Shown: positions 16,831 to 25,725, counted from the first letter of the stretch. The stretch: 28,302 nucleotides of DNA from Pseudomonadota bacterium (GCA_023393475.1 JAEWLC010000024.1:1-28302); one strand, 5' to 3'. Numbers and translations: made by a program. The notes: generated by a model from the letters alone, not told the origin.

Positions 16831-16842
16831 GCTACGCGTAGC
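16831..16842. promoter_or_regulatory. 12-bp perfect palindrome containing CTACGCGTA
   Basis: GCTACGCGTAGC is a perfect 12-bp palindrome. Its inner CTACGCGTA also occurs at 15461-15469 upstream of the paralogous secreted gene. Either a protein-binding site or part of a structured transcript. Confidence 0.3.
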
Positions 16843-16846
16843 CCCG

Positions 16847-16880
16847 CCAAAAAGAAGACGCGGAGCCGAAGCTCCGCGTC
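16847..16880 (-). terminator. UUCG-loop Rho-independent terminator (minus strand)
   Basis: A perfect 10-bp stem, GACGCGGAGC (16857-16866) with GCTCCGCGTC (16871-16880). Read on the minus strand the loop is TTCG closed by C-G, the very stable cUUCGg tetraloop, followed by TTCTTTTT. It lies about 140 nt downstream of the response regulator stop and is the likely end of the kinase/regulator transcript, or of a small RNA from the stretch in between. Confidence 0.8.
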
Positions 16881-16988
16881 CCACCGGCAAAGCAACAAGG
16901 GAGCGTCAGCCCTTGCCACCTCGGCCGATATAGCTGCGCCGAACTGAGGTGCCGGCGACTTGGCGAGGTAACGTGAGATGATCGGGAA

Positions 16989-17012
16989 GGTTGCGACACA
17001 TTTATCGCAACC
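16989..17012. other. Stem-loop just after the response regulator gene
   Basis: GGTTGCGA (16989-16996) pairs perfectly with TCGCAACC (17005-17012) around an 8-nt loop, 10 nt past the stop of the response regulator on the minus strand. No T-run follows, so it may protect the 3' end or attenuate rather than terminate. Confidence 0.45.
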
Positions 17013-17022
17013 GGGTGGGCGC

Positions 17023-17952
17023 TTAGCCCTCGAGCGGCTGCAGCACGTGCGTCGCCTTGATGGCGGCCGAGGCGCGGTTCTCGACCCCGAGCTTGGTGTA
17101 GACCTGCTCGAGATGCTTGTTCACCGTGCGGGGTGAAAGGCCGAGAATATCGCCGATATCGCGGTTGGATTTACCCCGCGCGATCCACAACAGCACTTCG
17201 CTCTCGCGATGCGTCAGGCCGAAATGCTGGCGCAGGTGGTTGTCCTGGTTCTCGCCCGAGGAGGCGACAAGACGGAACAGGTGCTCGTCGGAACCGACGA
17301 CCCCAAGATAGAGCAACTGCAGGCTGCGCGGATTGCCCGGCTCGAGCGGAAAGCTCTCGCCCACCCTGCCCTCCGGCGCGCTCGTCTCGGTGATCCAGCC
17401 ATGGGCGCGATCGGCCAGCCGGCGGCTACCTGCCCCGCCGGGGGCGATGGCCTCGATCAGGCGGCTCGCCTGCGGCGTGTTCCACAGCACCGCCCCGGTG
17501 CCCGAAACCGCCATCAGGTGGCGGCCGGCCGCATCGAGGGCCACGCGCGCGCTTTGCGCCGAGCGGGCATTGGCGAGATGGACGCGGATACGCGCCCGCA
17601 GCTCGTCGATATTGATCGGCTTGGTCAGGTAGTCGACGCCCCCAGACTCCAGCGCATGCACCACGTGCTCGGTCTCGGTCAGGCCGGTCATGAAGATGAT
17701 CGGCACATGCGCGATTTCGGGCATGGTCTTCAGCTGCCGGCAGGTCTCGAACCCATCGAGTCCCGGCATCACCGCGTCCATCAGGATGATGTCGGGCGTG
17801 ATCTGCCTTGCGATGCCGAGCGCCGCCTCTCCGCTGCGGGCGACGAGGACCGTGACGCCCGAGGTCTCCATGGCGTCGGTGAGGAACCCCAACGCCTCCG
17901 GGGAGTCGTCGACGACCAGCACGATCTCGCGGATGGGTTCCTTGTCAGTCAT
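17023..17952 (-). CDS. LuxR/NarL-type response regulator
   Basis: A 309-aa two-component response regulator. The receiver domain (about 8-125) has the acidic pair Asp15-Asp16, phospho-acceptor Asp59 in ILMDAVMPGLDG, Thr89 in IIFMTGL and Lys111 in YLTKPIN. A PAS-like or linker region follows (about 130-235; DAAGRHLMAVSGTGAVLWN). The LuxR-type helix-turn-helix is at 242-305 (LTHRESEVLLWIARGKSNRD, LSPRTVNKHLEQVYTKLGV). The start at 17952 overlaps the kinase stop by 8 nt, so the pair is translationally coupled and surely cognate. The middle domain makes it longer than a simple NarL/FixJ regulator. Its probable targets are the divergent urt operon and its own operon; that is inferred from position. 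Confidence 0.93.
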   Translation of the reverse strand: MTDKEPIREIVLVVDDSPEALGFLTDAMETSGVTVLVARSGEAALGIARQITPDIILMDAVMPGLDGFETCRQLKTMPEIAHVPIIFMTGLTETEHVVHALESGGVDYLTKPINIDELRARIRVHLANARSAQSARVALDAAGRHLMAVSGTGAVLWNTPQASRLIEAIAPGGAGSRRLADRAHGWITETSAPEGRVGESFPLEPGNPRSLQLLYLGVVGSDEHLFRLVASSGENQDNHLRQHFGLTHRESEVLLWIARGKSNRDIGDILGLSPRTVNKHLEQVYTKLGVENRASAAIKATHVLQPLEG

Positions 17953-20900
17953 GCTCGCCCACGCTGTCCAGCACGTCCCTGTAGCCGTCCAGGTCGAAAG
18001 CCTCAATGCGGGCGCGCAGCAATTCCACCAGCGGCGCGTTGGCCGGTTCCTCCGCCAATTCCTTCAACTTGGCGTCGATGCCGCGCACATGGCCGATGCG
18101 GCCGAGGTTCATCAGCTCGTCGAGATGGCTGCTGCCGGGCGAGCGCACCTGCGGCTTCGCCTTGCCCGCAGCCTTGCGCCCCGGCTCCTCGCGCTCCCAT
18201 TCGAGATCGAGATGGGCGGCGATCTTGTCGAGCAGCTGGTTGATGCTGAACGGCTTGGCGAGGCTGTCATTGTGCAGCGGCTCGCCGACGGGCATGCCGG
18301 CGCCGTCGCCGATATTGGCAGAGAGCATCAGGATGGGGCCCGCCTGGCCGTTGGCGCGCAGCCATTCCACCACTTCCCAGCCGCTCATGCCGGGCATGCG
18401 GATATCGATAAAGAACAGGTCCGGCCGGATCGCCTCGGTGAGCGTCAGGCATTCCGCCCCATCCGCCGCGGTGAGCACGGTGAAATCGAGCGGCGACAGC
18501 ATCTCGCGCATCATCTCGCGATGGTCGGAATTGTCGTCCACCACCATGATGGTGCGGCGCGGGCCGACATAGCCGCTGATCTTGCGATCGAGCCCTGCGG
18601 CCGCCGCAGCGGCGCGCTCGACCTTGGCCAGCATCAGCCGCGCCTGAAACGTGGAGCCCTTGCCCGGCTCGCTCTCCACCTTGATCTCGCCGCCCAGCGT
18701 TTCCGTCAGCAGCTTGGTGATCGTCAGCCCAAGCCCGATGCCCGGCGACAGCCGGTTGCGCTCGGCCTCGCCGCGCACGAACGGCTCGAAGATCCGGCTC
18801 AGTTCGTCGGCCGGGATGCCGTTGCCGCTGTCGCCGATGCGGAAGGTCGCAACCTGCATGCGGTAGCCGACGTCGAAATCGACATAGCCGCGATCGGTGA
18901 ACTTGATGGCGTTGGAGAGGAGGTTGACGAGGATCTGCCTAAGCCGCTTCTCGTCGGTGCGCACGAACTGCGGCAACGCGTCCGACCGCCGATGCCGGAA
19001 CTCCAGCCCCTTCGCCTCGGCCTGCAGCCGGAACATGTCGACGATCTGGTCGAGGAAATCGTGAATATTGATCTCGTTCGAATAGACCTGCAGCCGCCCC
19101 GCCTCGATGCGCGAGATGTCGAGCAGCCCGTCGATCAGCCCGCTGAGATGCTCGGCGCTGCGGCGGATCACCTGGATCGACGATTTGCGCCCGGCGGGCA
19201 CGGTTTCGTCGCGCTCGAGGATCTGGGCATAACCGAGTACGGCATTGAGCGGCGTCCGCAGCTCGTGGCTCAGCCCGACCACGTAGCGGCTCTTGGCCTG
19301 GTTGGCCGCCTCGGCGCTCTCCTTGGCCTTCTGCAGCGCGGCATCCGTCCGGCTGTGCGCGGCGATTTCCTTGAGCAGCAGCGTGTTCTGGCGCGAGCTT
19401 TCTTCCTCGGCGACGACGCGGCTGTCCTCGGCGAGGACGAAGAACCAGGTGACGGTGCCCGCCAACACCGCGAAAACGAAGAACACCACCGCGATCGTGC
19501 CGCCCACGACCTCGGCCGTGTCCGGCGCGGCGCGCGAGGCGAAGTAGTAGATCATCCCCAGCAGCGCGCCGATGGCGACCGTCGAAAGGCCCGCGGCGAT
19601 GCCGTAGCGCCCGAGCCGAGTCTGCAGCTTCGCGATCGCCCATTCCGGCAGGATGGTCGCCGCCACCGCATGCGCCTGCGCCCGCATGTGGGCGTGCGGC
19701 TTGCAGAGGTCATGGCAGCGCGCATCGAGCGAACAACAGAGCGAGCAGATCGGCGCCGCGTAGGCCGGGCACCACGCCATGTCCTCGGGCTCGAACGGAT
19801 GCTCGCAGATCGAGCAGGTCACCGACTGGAGCTTCGCCCACTGCTTCCGCGGCTTCCGCGCCAGGTAGTACTTGCCCTTGGTCGCCCAGGCGATGGTCGG
19901 CGATACGACCAGCGCCACCACCAGCGCGATATAGGGCGCGAGCGCCGCCGCCATCTCGCCGAATGCACCGAAATGCGCGACCAGCGCCACGGTGGCCGAG
20001 ATGGTCATCGAGCCGAGGCCGACGGGGTTGATGTCGTAGAGATGCGCCCGCTTGAACTCGATACCCGGCGGGGCAAGCCCGAGCGGCTTGTTGATGAAGA
20101 GGTCCGCCGAGATCGAGCAGAGCCACGACATGGCGACGATCGAGAAGATCGTCAGCGTCGCCTCGAGCAGCTTGTAGATGCCGAGCTCCATCAGCAGCAG
20201 CGCGATGGCGACGTTGAACAGCAGCCAGACGACGCGGCCGGGATGGCTGTGGGTCAGCCGCGAGAAGAAGTTGGACCAGGCGAGCGAGCCCGCATATGCG
20301 TTCATGACGTTGATCTTGAGCTGGCTCACGACGACGAACACCGCCATCAGGATCAGCGCCAGCGTCTCGTTGGGAATGATGTAGCCGAAGGCGATGGCAT
20401 ACATCTGCCCGGGCTCGGCGGCATGCTCCGGCGACACCCCATGCGATAGCGCCAGCACCGCGAGGAACGAGCCGGCGAGCAGCTTCGGCGCCCCCATCAC
20501 CACCCAGCCCGCGCCGGCGAGGAACACCGCGATCCGGTGCCGCTTCTTGTTTGCCTTCACGTCCGCCGGCAGGAAGCGCAGGAAATCGACCTGCTCGCCG
20601 ATCTGCGTCATCAGCGCGAGGATCACCGCCGATGCGGCGCCGAACTTCGCCACCTCGAACGGCGCGAATGTCCCCGGCTCGCCCGCCGGCTGCCCCAGGC
20701 CGGCAAAGGCCACCCAGATATCGACCTTCTGCCAGTCGACCAGCGCAATGGCGATGAAGGGCAGGATGTTGAGCACGATCCACACCGGCTGGGTGATCAG
20801 CTGGAAGCGGCTGATGAGCTTCACGCCATGCGTCACCAGCGGAATCACCACCACGGCGCTGATGATGTAGCCGAGCCAGAGCGGCAAGCCGAAGGCGAGC

Positions 20901-21322
20901 TCCAGCGCCGCCGACATGATCGAGGCCTCGATGGCGAAGAGGATGAAGGTGAAGCTCGCATAGATCAGCGAGGTGATGGTCGAGCCGATATAGCCGAAGC
21001 TCGCCCCGCGGGTCAGCAGGTCGACGTCGACGCCGTGCTTGCTGGCATAGCGCGCGATGGGAAGCCCGATGGCGAGAATCGCGATCGAGGCGACGACAAT
21101 GGCCACCATCGCATTGGTCGTGCCATAGCTGAGCGTGATCGCCCCGCCGATGGCCTCGAGGGCGAGGAACGAGATGGCGCCAATGGCCGTATGCGAGATG
21201 CGCGTGGTCGAGAATTGCCGCGCCGACTTGGCGGTAAAGCGCAGCGCGTAGTCCTCGAGAGTCTGGTTGGCGACCCACCGATTGTACTCACGCCGGATGG
21301 GAATGATCCGCTGTCGCGCCAT
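17945..21322 (-). CDS. NCS1 permease-hybrid histidine kinase fusion (transporter-like sensor)
   Basis: A 1125-aa protein joining a transporter to a kinase. Residues about 1-490 look like a whole NCS1 (nucleobase-cation symporter, cytosine/purine permease type) domain with about 12 hydrophobic segments, e.g. ISFLALEAIGGAITLSYGTT and MNAYAGSLAWSNFFSRL. A Cys cluster follows at 503-540 (Cys503, 506, 518, 526, 529, 530, 536, 540; pattern CSIC...CPAY...CSLCC), zinc-ribbon-like. Two more TM segments lie at about 572-595 and 606-632. Then come a coiled coil, HisKA with phospho-His686 in GLSHELRTPLNAVLGYAQIL, HATPase_c (NLLSNAIKFTD, GDSGNGIP, GIGLGLTI), a receiver domain with Asp973 in LFFIDIRMPG, and a helical tail. 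It is coupled to the response regulator and divergent from urtA, suggesting sensing of urea, an amide or a ureide. Ligand identity is not known. Confidence 0.9.
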   Translation of the reverse strand: MARQRIIPIRREYNRWVANQTLEDYALRFTAKSARQFSTTRISHTAIGAISFLALEAIGGAITLSYGTTNAMVAIVVASIAILAIGLPIARYASKHGVDVDLLTRGASFGYIGSTITSLIYASFTFILFAIEASIMSAALELAFGLPLWLGYIISAVVVIPLVTHGVKLISRFQLITQPVWIVLNILPFIAIALVDWQKVDIWVAFAGLGQPAGEPGTFAPFEVAKFGAASAVILALMTQIGEQVDFLRFLPADVKANKKRHRIAVFLAGAGWVVMGAPKLLAGSFLAVLALSHGVSPEHAAEPGQMYAIAFGYIIPNETLALILMAVFVVVSQLKINVMNAYAGSLAWSNFFSRLTHSHPGRVVWLLFNVAIALLLMELGIYKLLEATLTIFSIVAMSWLCSISADLFINKPLGLAPPGIEFKRAHLYDINPVGLGSMTISATVALVAHFGAFGEMAAALAPYIALVVALVVSPTIAWATKGKYYLARKPRKQWAKLQSVTCSICEHPFEPEDMAWCPAYAAPICSLCCSLDARCHDLCKPHAHMRAQAHAVAATILPEWAIAKLQTRLGRYGIAAGLSTVAIGALLGMIYYFASRAAPDTAEVVGGTIAVVFFVFAVLAGTVTWFFVLAEDSRVVAEEESSRQNTLLLKEIAAHSRTDAALQKAKESAEAANQAKSRYVVGLSHELRTPLNAVLGYAQILERDETVPAGRKSSIQVIRRSAEHLSGLIDGLLDISRIEAGRLQVYSNEINIHDFLDQIVDMFRLQAEAKGLEFRHRRSDALPQFVRTDEKRLRQILVNLLSNAIKFTDRGYVDFDVGYRMQVATFRIGDSGNGIPADELSRIFEPFVRGEAERNRLSPGIGLGLTITKLLTETLGGEIKVESEPGKGSTFQARLMLAKVERAAAAAAGLDRKISGYVGPRRTIMVVDDNSDHREMMREMLSPLDFTVLTAADGAECLTLTEAIRPDLFFIDIRMPGMSGWEVVEWLRANGQAGPILMLSANIGDGAGMPVGEPLHNDSLAKPFSINQLLDKIAAHLDLEWEREEPGRKAAGKAKPQVRSPGSSHLDELMNLGRIGHVRGIDAKLKELAEEPANAPLVELLRARIEAFDLDGYRDVLDSVGEHD

Positions 21323-21568
21323 CGACTCTGTCTACAATCTCGCCAATCTGGACATTTGCATAAAAAAGCGCCGCGCCACTCTGTAGCACGGAAACCCAGG
21401 CAATCACGCGGTTTCTTGCTGTTTTGGCTGCGGCGCATTGGTGCCTCGCCGGGGGGAGTTACGTCAATCGACGTATATGGGCCGTCCCTCATCCATCCCA
21501 GTGTCCCCCATGGAACCAGCGCTCCTCCAACGGCTGGCGCCTTTTGGGACATTTGAGGGAACACGCAC
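21323..21568. other. Divergent promoter region, sensor kinase / urtA
   Basis: These 246 bp lie between the divergent kinase-fusion and urtA genes and must hold both promoters. The urtA start has GAGGGA (21555-21560) 8 nt upstream. An A-run near 21362-21367 and the inverted repeat at 21460-21475 stand out. I found no convincing sigma-54 (GG-N10-GC) element on the + strand. Confidence 0.6.
21460..21475. promoter_or_regulatory. Candidate operator TACGT-N6-ACGTA
   Basis: TACGT (21460-21464) and ACGTA (21471-21475) form an inverted repeat with a 6-bp spacer, about 95 nt upstream of urtA. A dyad of this size suits a dimeric LuxR/NarL-type regulator, and the coupled response regulator gene is in the adjacent operon. 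Assignment is by position and symmetry only. Confidence 0.4.
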
Positions 21569-22879
21569 ATGACACTGAAACTCACGCGCAGAGCGGTCCT
21601 GGCCGCAGCGCTGGCTGGCTCGATGGCCGCTTCCTTCGTGCCGGCAGTTGCACAGGAAGACACCATCAAGGTCGGCGTCCTCCACTCGCTCTCGGGCACG
21701 ATGGCGATCTCGGAGACGACGCTGAAGGACACCATGCTCTTCCTCATCGAAGAGCAGAACAAGAAGGGCGGCCTCCTCGGCAAGAAGCTCGAGCCGGTCG
21801 TCGTCGACCCGGCCTCGGACTGGCCGCTGTTCGCCGAAAAGGCCCGTGAACTGATCGAAGTGAACAAGGTCGCCGCCGTGTTCGGCTGCTGGACCTCGTC
21901 CTCGCGCAAGTCGGTGCTGCCGGTCTTCAAGGAGCTCAACTCGATCCTCTTCTACCCCGTGCAGTACGAGGGCGAAGAGTCCGAGAAGAACGTGATCTAC
22001 ACCGGCGCCGCGCCGAACCAGCAGGCCATTCCCGCCGTCGACTACCTGATGAGCGACGAAGGCGGCGCCGTGAAGCGCTGGGTGCTGGAAGCCACCGACT
22101 ACGTCTATCCGCGCACCACCAACAAGATCCTCGAGCAGTACCTCAAGGACAAGGGCGTCGCGCCGGAAGATATCAAGATCAACTACACGCCGTTCGGCTT
22201 CTCCGACTGGCAGACCGAAGTCGCCGCCATCAAGGAATTCGGCTCGGCCGGCAAGAAGACCGCCGTGGTCTCGACCATCAACGGCGACGCCAACCCGCCG
22301 TTCTACAAGGAACTCGCCAACCAGGGCATCTCGGCCGAGGATATCCCGGTCGTCGCCTTCTCCGTGGGTGAAGAAGAACTCGCCGGCGTCGACACCACCA
22401 ACCTCGTCGGCCACCTCGCTGCCTGGAACTACTTCCAGTCCGTCGATACGCCCGAGAACGAGGCGTTCATCACGTCCTGGCACGAGTACATCAAGAACGA
22501 CAAGCGCACGACCAACGACCCGATGGAAGCGGCCTATCTCGGCTTCAACCTGTGGGTGAAGGCCGTCGAGGCTGCCGGCACCACCGAAACCGATGCCGTC
22601 CTCAAGGCTCTCGTCGGCCTCGAAGTGCCGAACCTCACCGGCGGTACCGCCAAGCTCCTGCCGAACCACCACCTGACCAAGCCCGTACTCATCGGCGAAA
22701 TCCAGGCTGACGGCCAGTTCGACGTGGTGTGGCAGACCGAAGGCGACGTCCCGGGCGATGCCTGGTCGGACGTGCTGCCGGAAGACAAGGGCATCGAAGC
22801 CGACTGGACCGATCCGGTCGCTGGCTGCGGTCACTTCGACACCGCCACCAACACCTGCACCACGGCTCCGGCTCTCTAA
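21569..22879 (+). CDS. urtA: Urea ABC transporter substrate-binding protein
   Basis: A 436-aa periplasmic binding protein of the Leu/amide (type I) class. The N terminus is a signal peptide with a twin-arginine-like start (LTRRAVLAAALAGSMAA; cleavage near AVAQ/E). UrtA-type signatures are plain: VGVLHSLSGTMAISE, VFGCWTSSSRKSVLPVFKE, LFYPVQYEGEESEKNVIYTG and AAPNQQAIPAVDYLMS. The C terminus has a Cys-containing segment (AGCGHFDTATNTC). The ATG at 21569 has GAGGGA 8 nt upstream. It heads the urtABCD-hydrolase-urtE operon. Related FmdD proteins bind short-chain amides, so formamide or acetamide is an alternative ligand; the motif set favours urea. Confidence 0.95.
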   Translation: MTLKLTRRAVLAAALAGSMAASFVPAVAQEDTIKVGVLHSLSGTMAISETTLKDTMLFLIEEQNKKGGLLGKKLEPVVVDPASDWPLFAEKARELIEVNKVAAVFGCWTSSSRKSVLPVFKELNSILFYPVQYEGEESEKNVIYTGAAPNQQAIPAVDYLMSDEGGAVKRWVLEATDYVYPRTTNKILEQYLKDKGVAPEDIKINYTPFGFSDWQTEVAAIKEFGSAGKKTAVVSTINGDANPPFYKELANQGISAEDIPVVAFSVGEEELAGVDTTNLVGHLAAWNYFQSVDTPENEAFITSWHEYIKNDKRTTNDPMEAAYLGFNLWVKAVEAAGTTETDAVLKALVGLEVPNLTGGTAKLLPNHHLTKPVLIGEIQADGQFDVVWQTEGDVPGDAWSDVLPEDKGIEADWTDPVAGCGHFDTATNTCTTAPAL

Positions 22880-22943
22880 ACCAGCTTCTGCGAGGGCGGC
22901 CCGTCCGTCCTCGCTCCTCCCAAACGTTCTGCGAGCGAGCACG

Positions 22944-24557
22944 ATGGCCACCCGTCTTCTTCGACTGATTGCTTTCCTGACCGCTCTCGCCTTCGCCCTG
23001 CCCGCGGCCTACGCCCAGTCCGCGCTGACCCCGCTCGTCGACGCCCTCGGCCAGGGCGGTTTCCCCGAACGCGAAGCGGCGATTTCCTCGCTGGTCGCGA
23101 CCGGCGACCCGCAGGCGCCGGTGATCCTCCAGGTCCTATCCGACGGAGACCTCTACGTCCGCGAATCCGACGGCAAGGTGGTTTTGGCCAAGCGCGCCGG
23201 CAGCGACTACGCGCTCACCGATCCGGTCGACGGCAGCGACCTCGGCACCGTTGCGCGCGGCGACGTCGAAAAGATCAAGGTCAACAACTCGCTGCGCGGC
23301 AAGATCCGCACTGCCATCGGCGGCATGACGCTGTTGAGCGACGACACCGCTACCCGCCTCGCCGCGGCGCAGAGCGTGCTGAAGACCGCCGATCCGGCAA
23401 CGCTCGACCTGCTCACCACGGCGCTCGAACAGGAGACCAACCCGAGCATCAAGCCGGTGATGGAACTCGCCCGTTCGGTGATCCTGCTCAAGACCGACGC
23501 GCCGACCGAGGAGAAGACCGCCGCCGTGAACGCCATCGCGGCGCAGAACACGATCAACGCGCAGACCATCCTCACCCAGTTCCTCGAGACCGCACCCGAC
23601 GAGCTGAAGCCCACCGTCGAGGCCGGCATCGCCTCCATCGGCAATACCCTCGCGGCCTGGAGCATCGCGCAGAACATCTGGTACGGCATCTCGCTCGGCT
23701 CGGTGCTTCTGCTCGCCGCCATCGGCCTCGCCATCACCTTCGGCGTGATGGGCGTCATCAACATGGCGCATGGCGAAATGGTGATGATCGGCGCCTACGT
23801 CACCTTCGTGGTGCAGGAGATCATCCGCGCCAGCTTCCCCGGCCTGATGGACTACTCGATCCTCTTCGCCATCCCCTCCGCCTTCCTCATTGCCGGCGCG
23901 GTCGGCATCGCCATCGAGCGCGGCATCATCCGCTGGCTCTACGGCCGGCCGCTCGAAACGCTGCTCGCCACCTGGGGCCTGTCGCTGATCCTGCAGCAGG
24001 CCGTGCGCACCATCTTCGGCGCCAACAACCGGCTGGTTTCCGCCCCGACCTGGATGTCCGGCTCGTTCGAGCTCGGCGGCCTGTCCATCACCTGGGGGCG
24101 CCTCTGGATCGTCATCTTCGCCGCTGCCGTGTTCCTCGCCCTTCTCGCCGTGCTCAACCGCACCCCGCTCGGGCTCCAGATGCGCGCCGTCACCCAGAAC
24201 CGCCGCATGGCCTCAGCCATGGGCATACGCACCCCCTTCGTCGATGCCATGACCTTCGGCCTCGGCTCGGGCATCGCGGGTATGGCGGGCGTCGCCCTGA
24301 GCCAGATCGACAACGTCTCGCCCAACCTCGGCCAGGGCTACATCATCGACAGCTTCATGGTCGTGGTGTTCGGCGGTGTGGGTAACCTCTGGGGCACGCT
24401 GGTGGGCGCCATGAGCCTCGGCATCGCCAACAAATTCCTCGAGCCCTACACGGGCGCCGTGCTGGGCAAGATCCTGATCCTCGTCTTGATCATCCTCTTC
24501 ATCCAGCGGCGGCCACGCGGGCTGTTCGCACTCAAGGGCCGGGCGATAGAACAGTGA
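22944..24557 (+). CDS. urtB: Urea ABC transporter permease UrtB
   Basis: A 537-aa permease of the LivH class. Residues 1-25 are a signal peptide (LLRLIAFLTALAFALPAAYAQ); residues about 26-235 form a periplasmic, HEAT-like helical extension typical of UrtB and absent from LivH; from about 245 the membrane part shows GISLGSVLLLAAIGLAITFG, VMGVINMAHGEMVMIGAY, the cytoplasmic loop QMRAVTQNRRMASAMGI and the glycine-rich GVGNLWGTLVGAMSLG. The start at 22944 is chosen because it gives the signal peptide; an open frame runs further upstream in another phase of urtA. It lies 64 nt after urtA and overlaps urtC by GTGA. Confidence 0.95.
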   Translation: MATRLLRLIAFLTALAFALPAAYAQSALTPLVDALGQGGFPEREAAISSLVATGDPQAPVILQVLSDGDLYVRESDGKVVLAKRAGSDYALTDPVDGSDLGTVARGDVEKIKVNNSLRGKIRTAIGGMTLLSDDTATRLAAAQSVLKTADPATLDLLTTALEQETNPSIKPVMELARSVILLKTDAPTEEKTAAVNAIAAQNTINAQTILTQFLETAPDELKPTVEAGIASIGNTLAAWSIAQNIWYGISLGSVLLLAAIGLAITFGVMGVINMAHGEMVMIGAYVTFVVQEIIRASFPGLMDYSILFAIPSAFLIAGAVGIAIERGIIRWLYGRPLETLLATWGLSLILQQAVRTIFGANNRLVSAPTWMSGSFELGGLSITWGRLWIVIFAAAVFLALLAVLNRTPLGLQMRAVTQNRRMASAMGIRTPFVDAMTFGLGSGIAGMAGVALSQIDNVSPNLGQGYIIDSFMVVVFGGVGNLWGTLVGAMSLGIANKFLEPYTGAVLGKILILVLIILFIQRRPRGLFALKGRAIEQ

Positions 24558-25725
24558 TTACCCAACTCCTCTTCCGCGCGCTCGACAGGAAGGCCATCTG
24601 GCTGGTCGCGATCCTTGTCGCGGTCGCGATCATCGTGCCGATCCTCAACCTGGTCGTCCCGCCCGGCCATCCGCTGCACGTCCCGACCTACATCGTATCG
24701 CTGACCGGCAAGTACCTGACCTATGCCCTGCTCGCCCTCGCGCTCGATCTCGTCTGGGGCTATTGCGGCATTCTCTCGCTCGGCCACGCCGCCTTCTTCG
24801 CCCTCGGGGGCTACGCCATGGGCATGTACCTGATGCGCCAGATCGGCAATCGCGGCGTCTACGGCAACCCGCTGCTGCCCGACTTCATGGTGTTTCTGAA
24901 CTACAAGGACCTGCCCTGGTTCTGGAACGGCTTCGACATGTGGTGGTTCGCCTTCCTGATGGTGCTGTTCGTCCCGGGGCTGCTGGCCTTCGTCTTCGGC
25001 TACCTCGCTTTCCGCAGCCGCGTGACCGGCGTCTATCTGTCGATCATCACCCAGGCGATGAGCTACGCCCTGCTGCTCGCCTTCTTCCGCAACGATCTCG
25101 GCTTCGGCGGCAATAACGGCCTTACCGATTTCAAGGACATCCTCGGCTTCAACGTGCAGGCCCCGGCCACCCGCTCGGCGCTGTTCGCCGCGAGCGCCAT
25201 AGCGCTGGCCCTTGGCGTCATCATCTGCTCGGCCATCGTCAACAGTAAGCTCGGCAAGGTGATGGTGGCGGTGCGCGACGCCGAAAGCCGCACCCGCTTC
25301 CTCGGCTGGCGCCCGGAGAACGTGAAACTCTTCGCCTTCGTCGTTTCGGCCCTGATGGCCGGTGTCGCGGGCGCGCTGTTCGTGCCGCAGGTCGGCATCA
25401 TCAACCCCGGCGAATTCGCCCCGGAGAACTCGATCGAGGCGGTGATCTGGGTCGCCGTCGGCGGGCGCGGCACCATCATCGGGCCGATCATCGGCGCCAT
25501 CCTCGTCAATGCCGGAAAGTCGATCTTCACCGGCGCCTTCCCCGAATGGTGGCTGTTTGCGCTCGGCGGCCTGTTCGTGGTGGTCACCCTGTTCATGCCC
25601 AAGGGCATCGTCGGCCTCTTCAGCAAGGTCCGCTCGCGCAAGGACAAGGAAGGCTCGTCCGCGGCCGAGGCGGGCGAAGAACCTTCCACCCTGCCCCAGC
25701 CCAAGTCCGCTCCGGAGCCCGCCGA

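Larger units (their letters stand above)
16363..17022. other. 660-bp non-coding region with several hairpins
   Basis: This space lies between the start of the 260-aa secreted protein and the stop of the response regulator gene, both on the minus strand. The open frames here (up to 88 codons) lack ribosome sites and look like chance. It must hold the promoter of the secreted protein. It also carries the second copies of two motifs seen upstream of the paralogue, three stem-loops and a 12-bp palindrome, listed separately. A small RNA is possible but I match it to no known family. Confidence 0.5.

Noticed and set aside
16684..16947. 87-codon Arg/Ser-rich plus-strand open frame spanning the hairpins
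   Set aside because: Runs through the terminator stem-loop and palindrome, has no ribosome site, and looks like structured non-coding DNA translated by chance.
17690..20449. 919-codon plus-strand open frame opposite the kinase fusion
   Set aside because: Arg/His/Asp-rich shadow of a confirmed minus-strand kinase; no domain pattern.
21431..21450. Possible sigma-54 promoter before urtA (TGGCTGCGGCGCATTGG)
   Set aside because: Spacing between GG and the downstream GC element does not fit GG-N10-GC.
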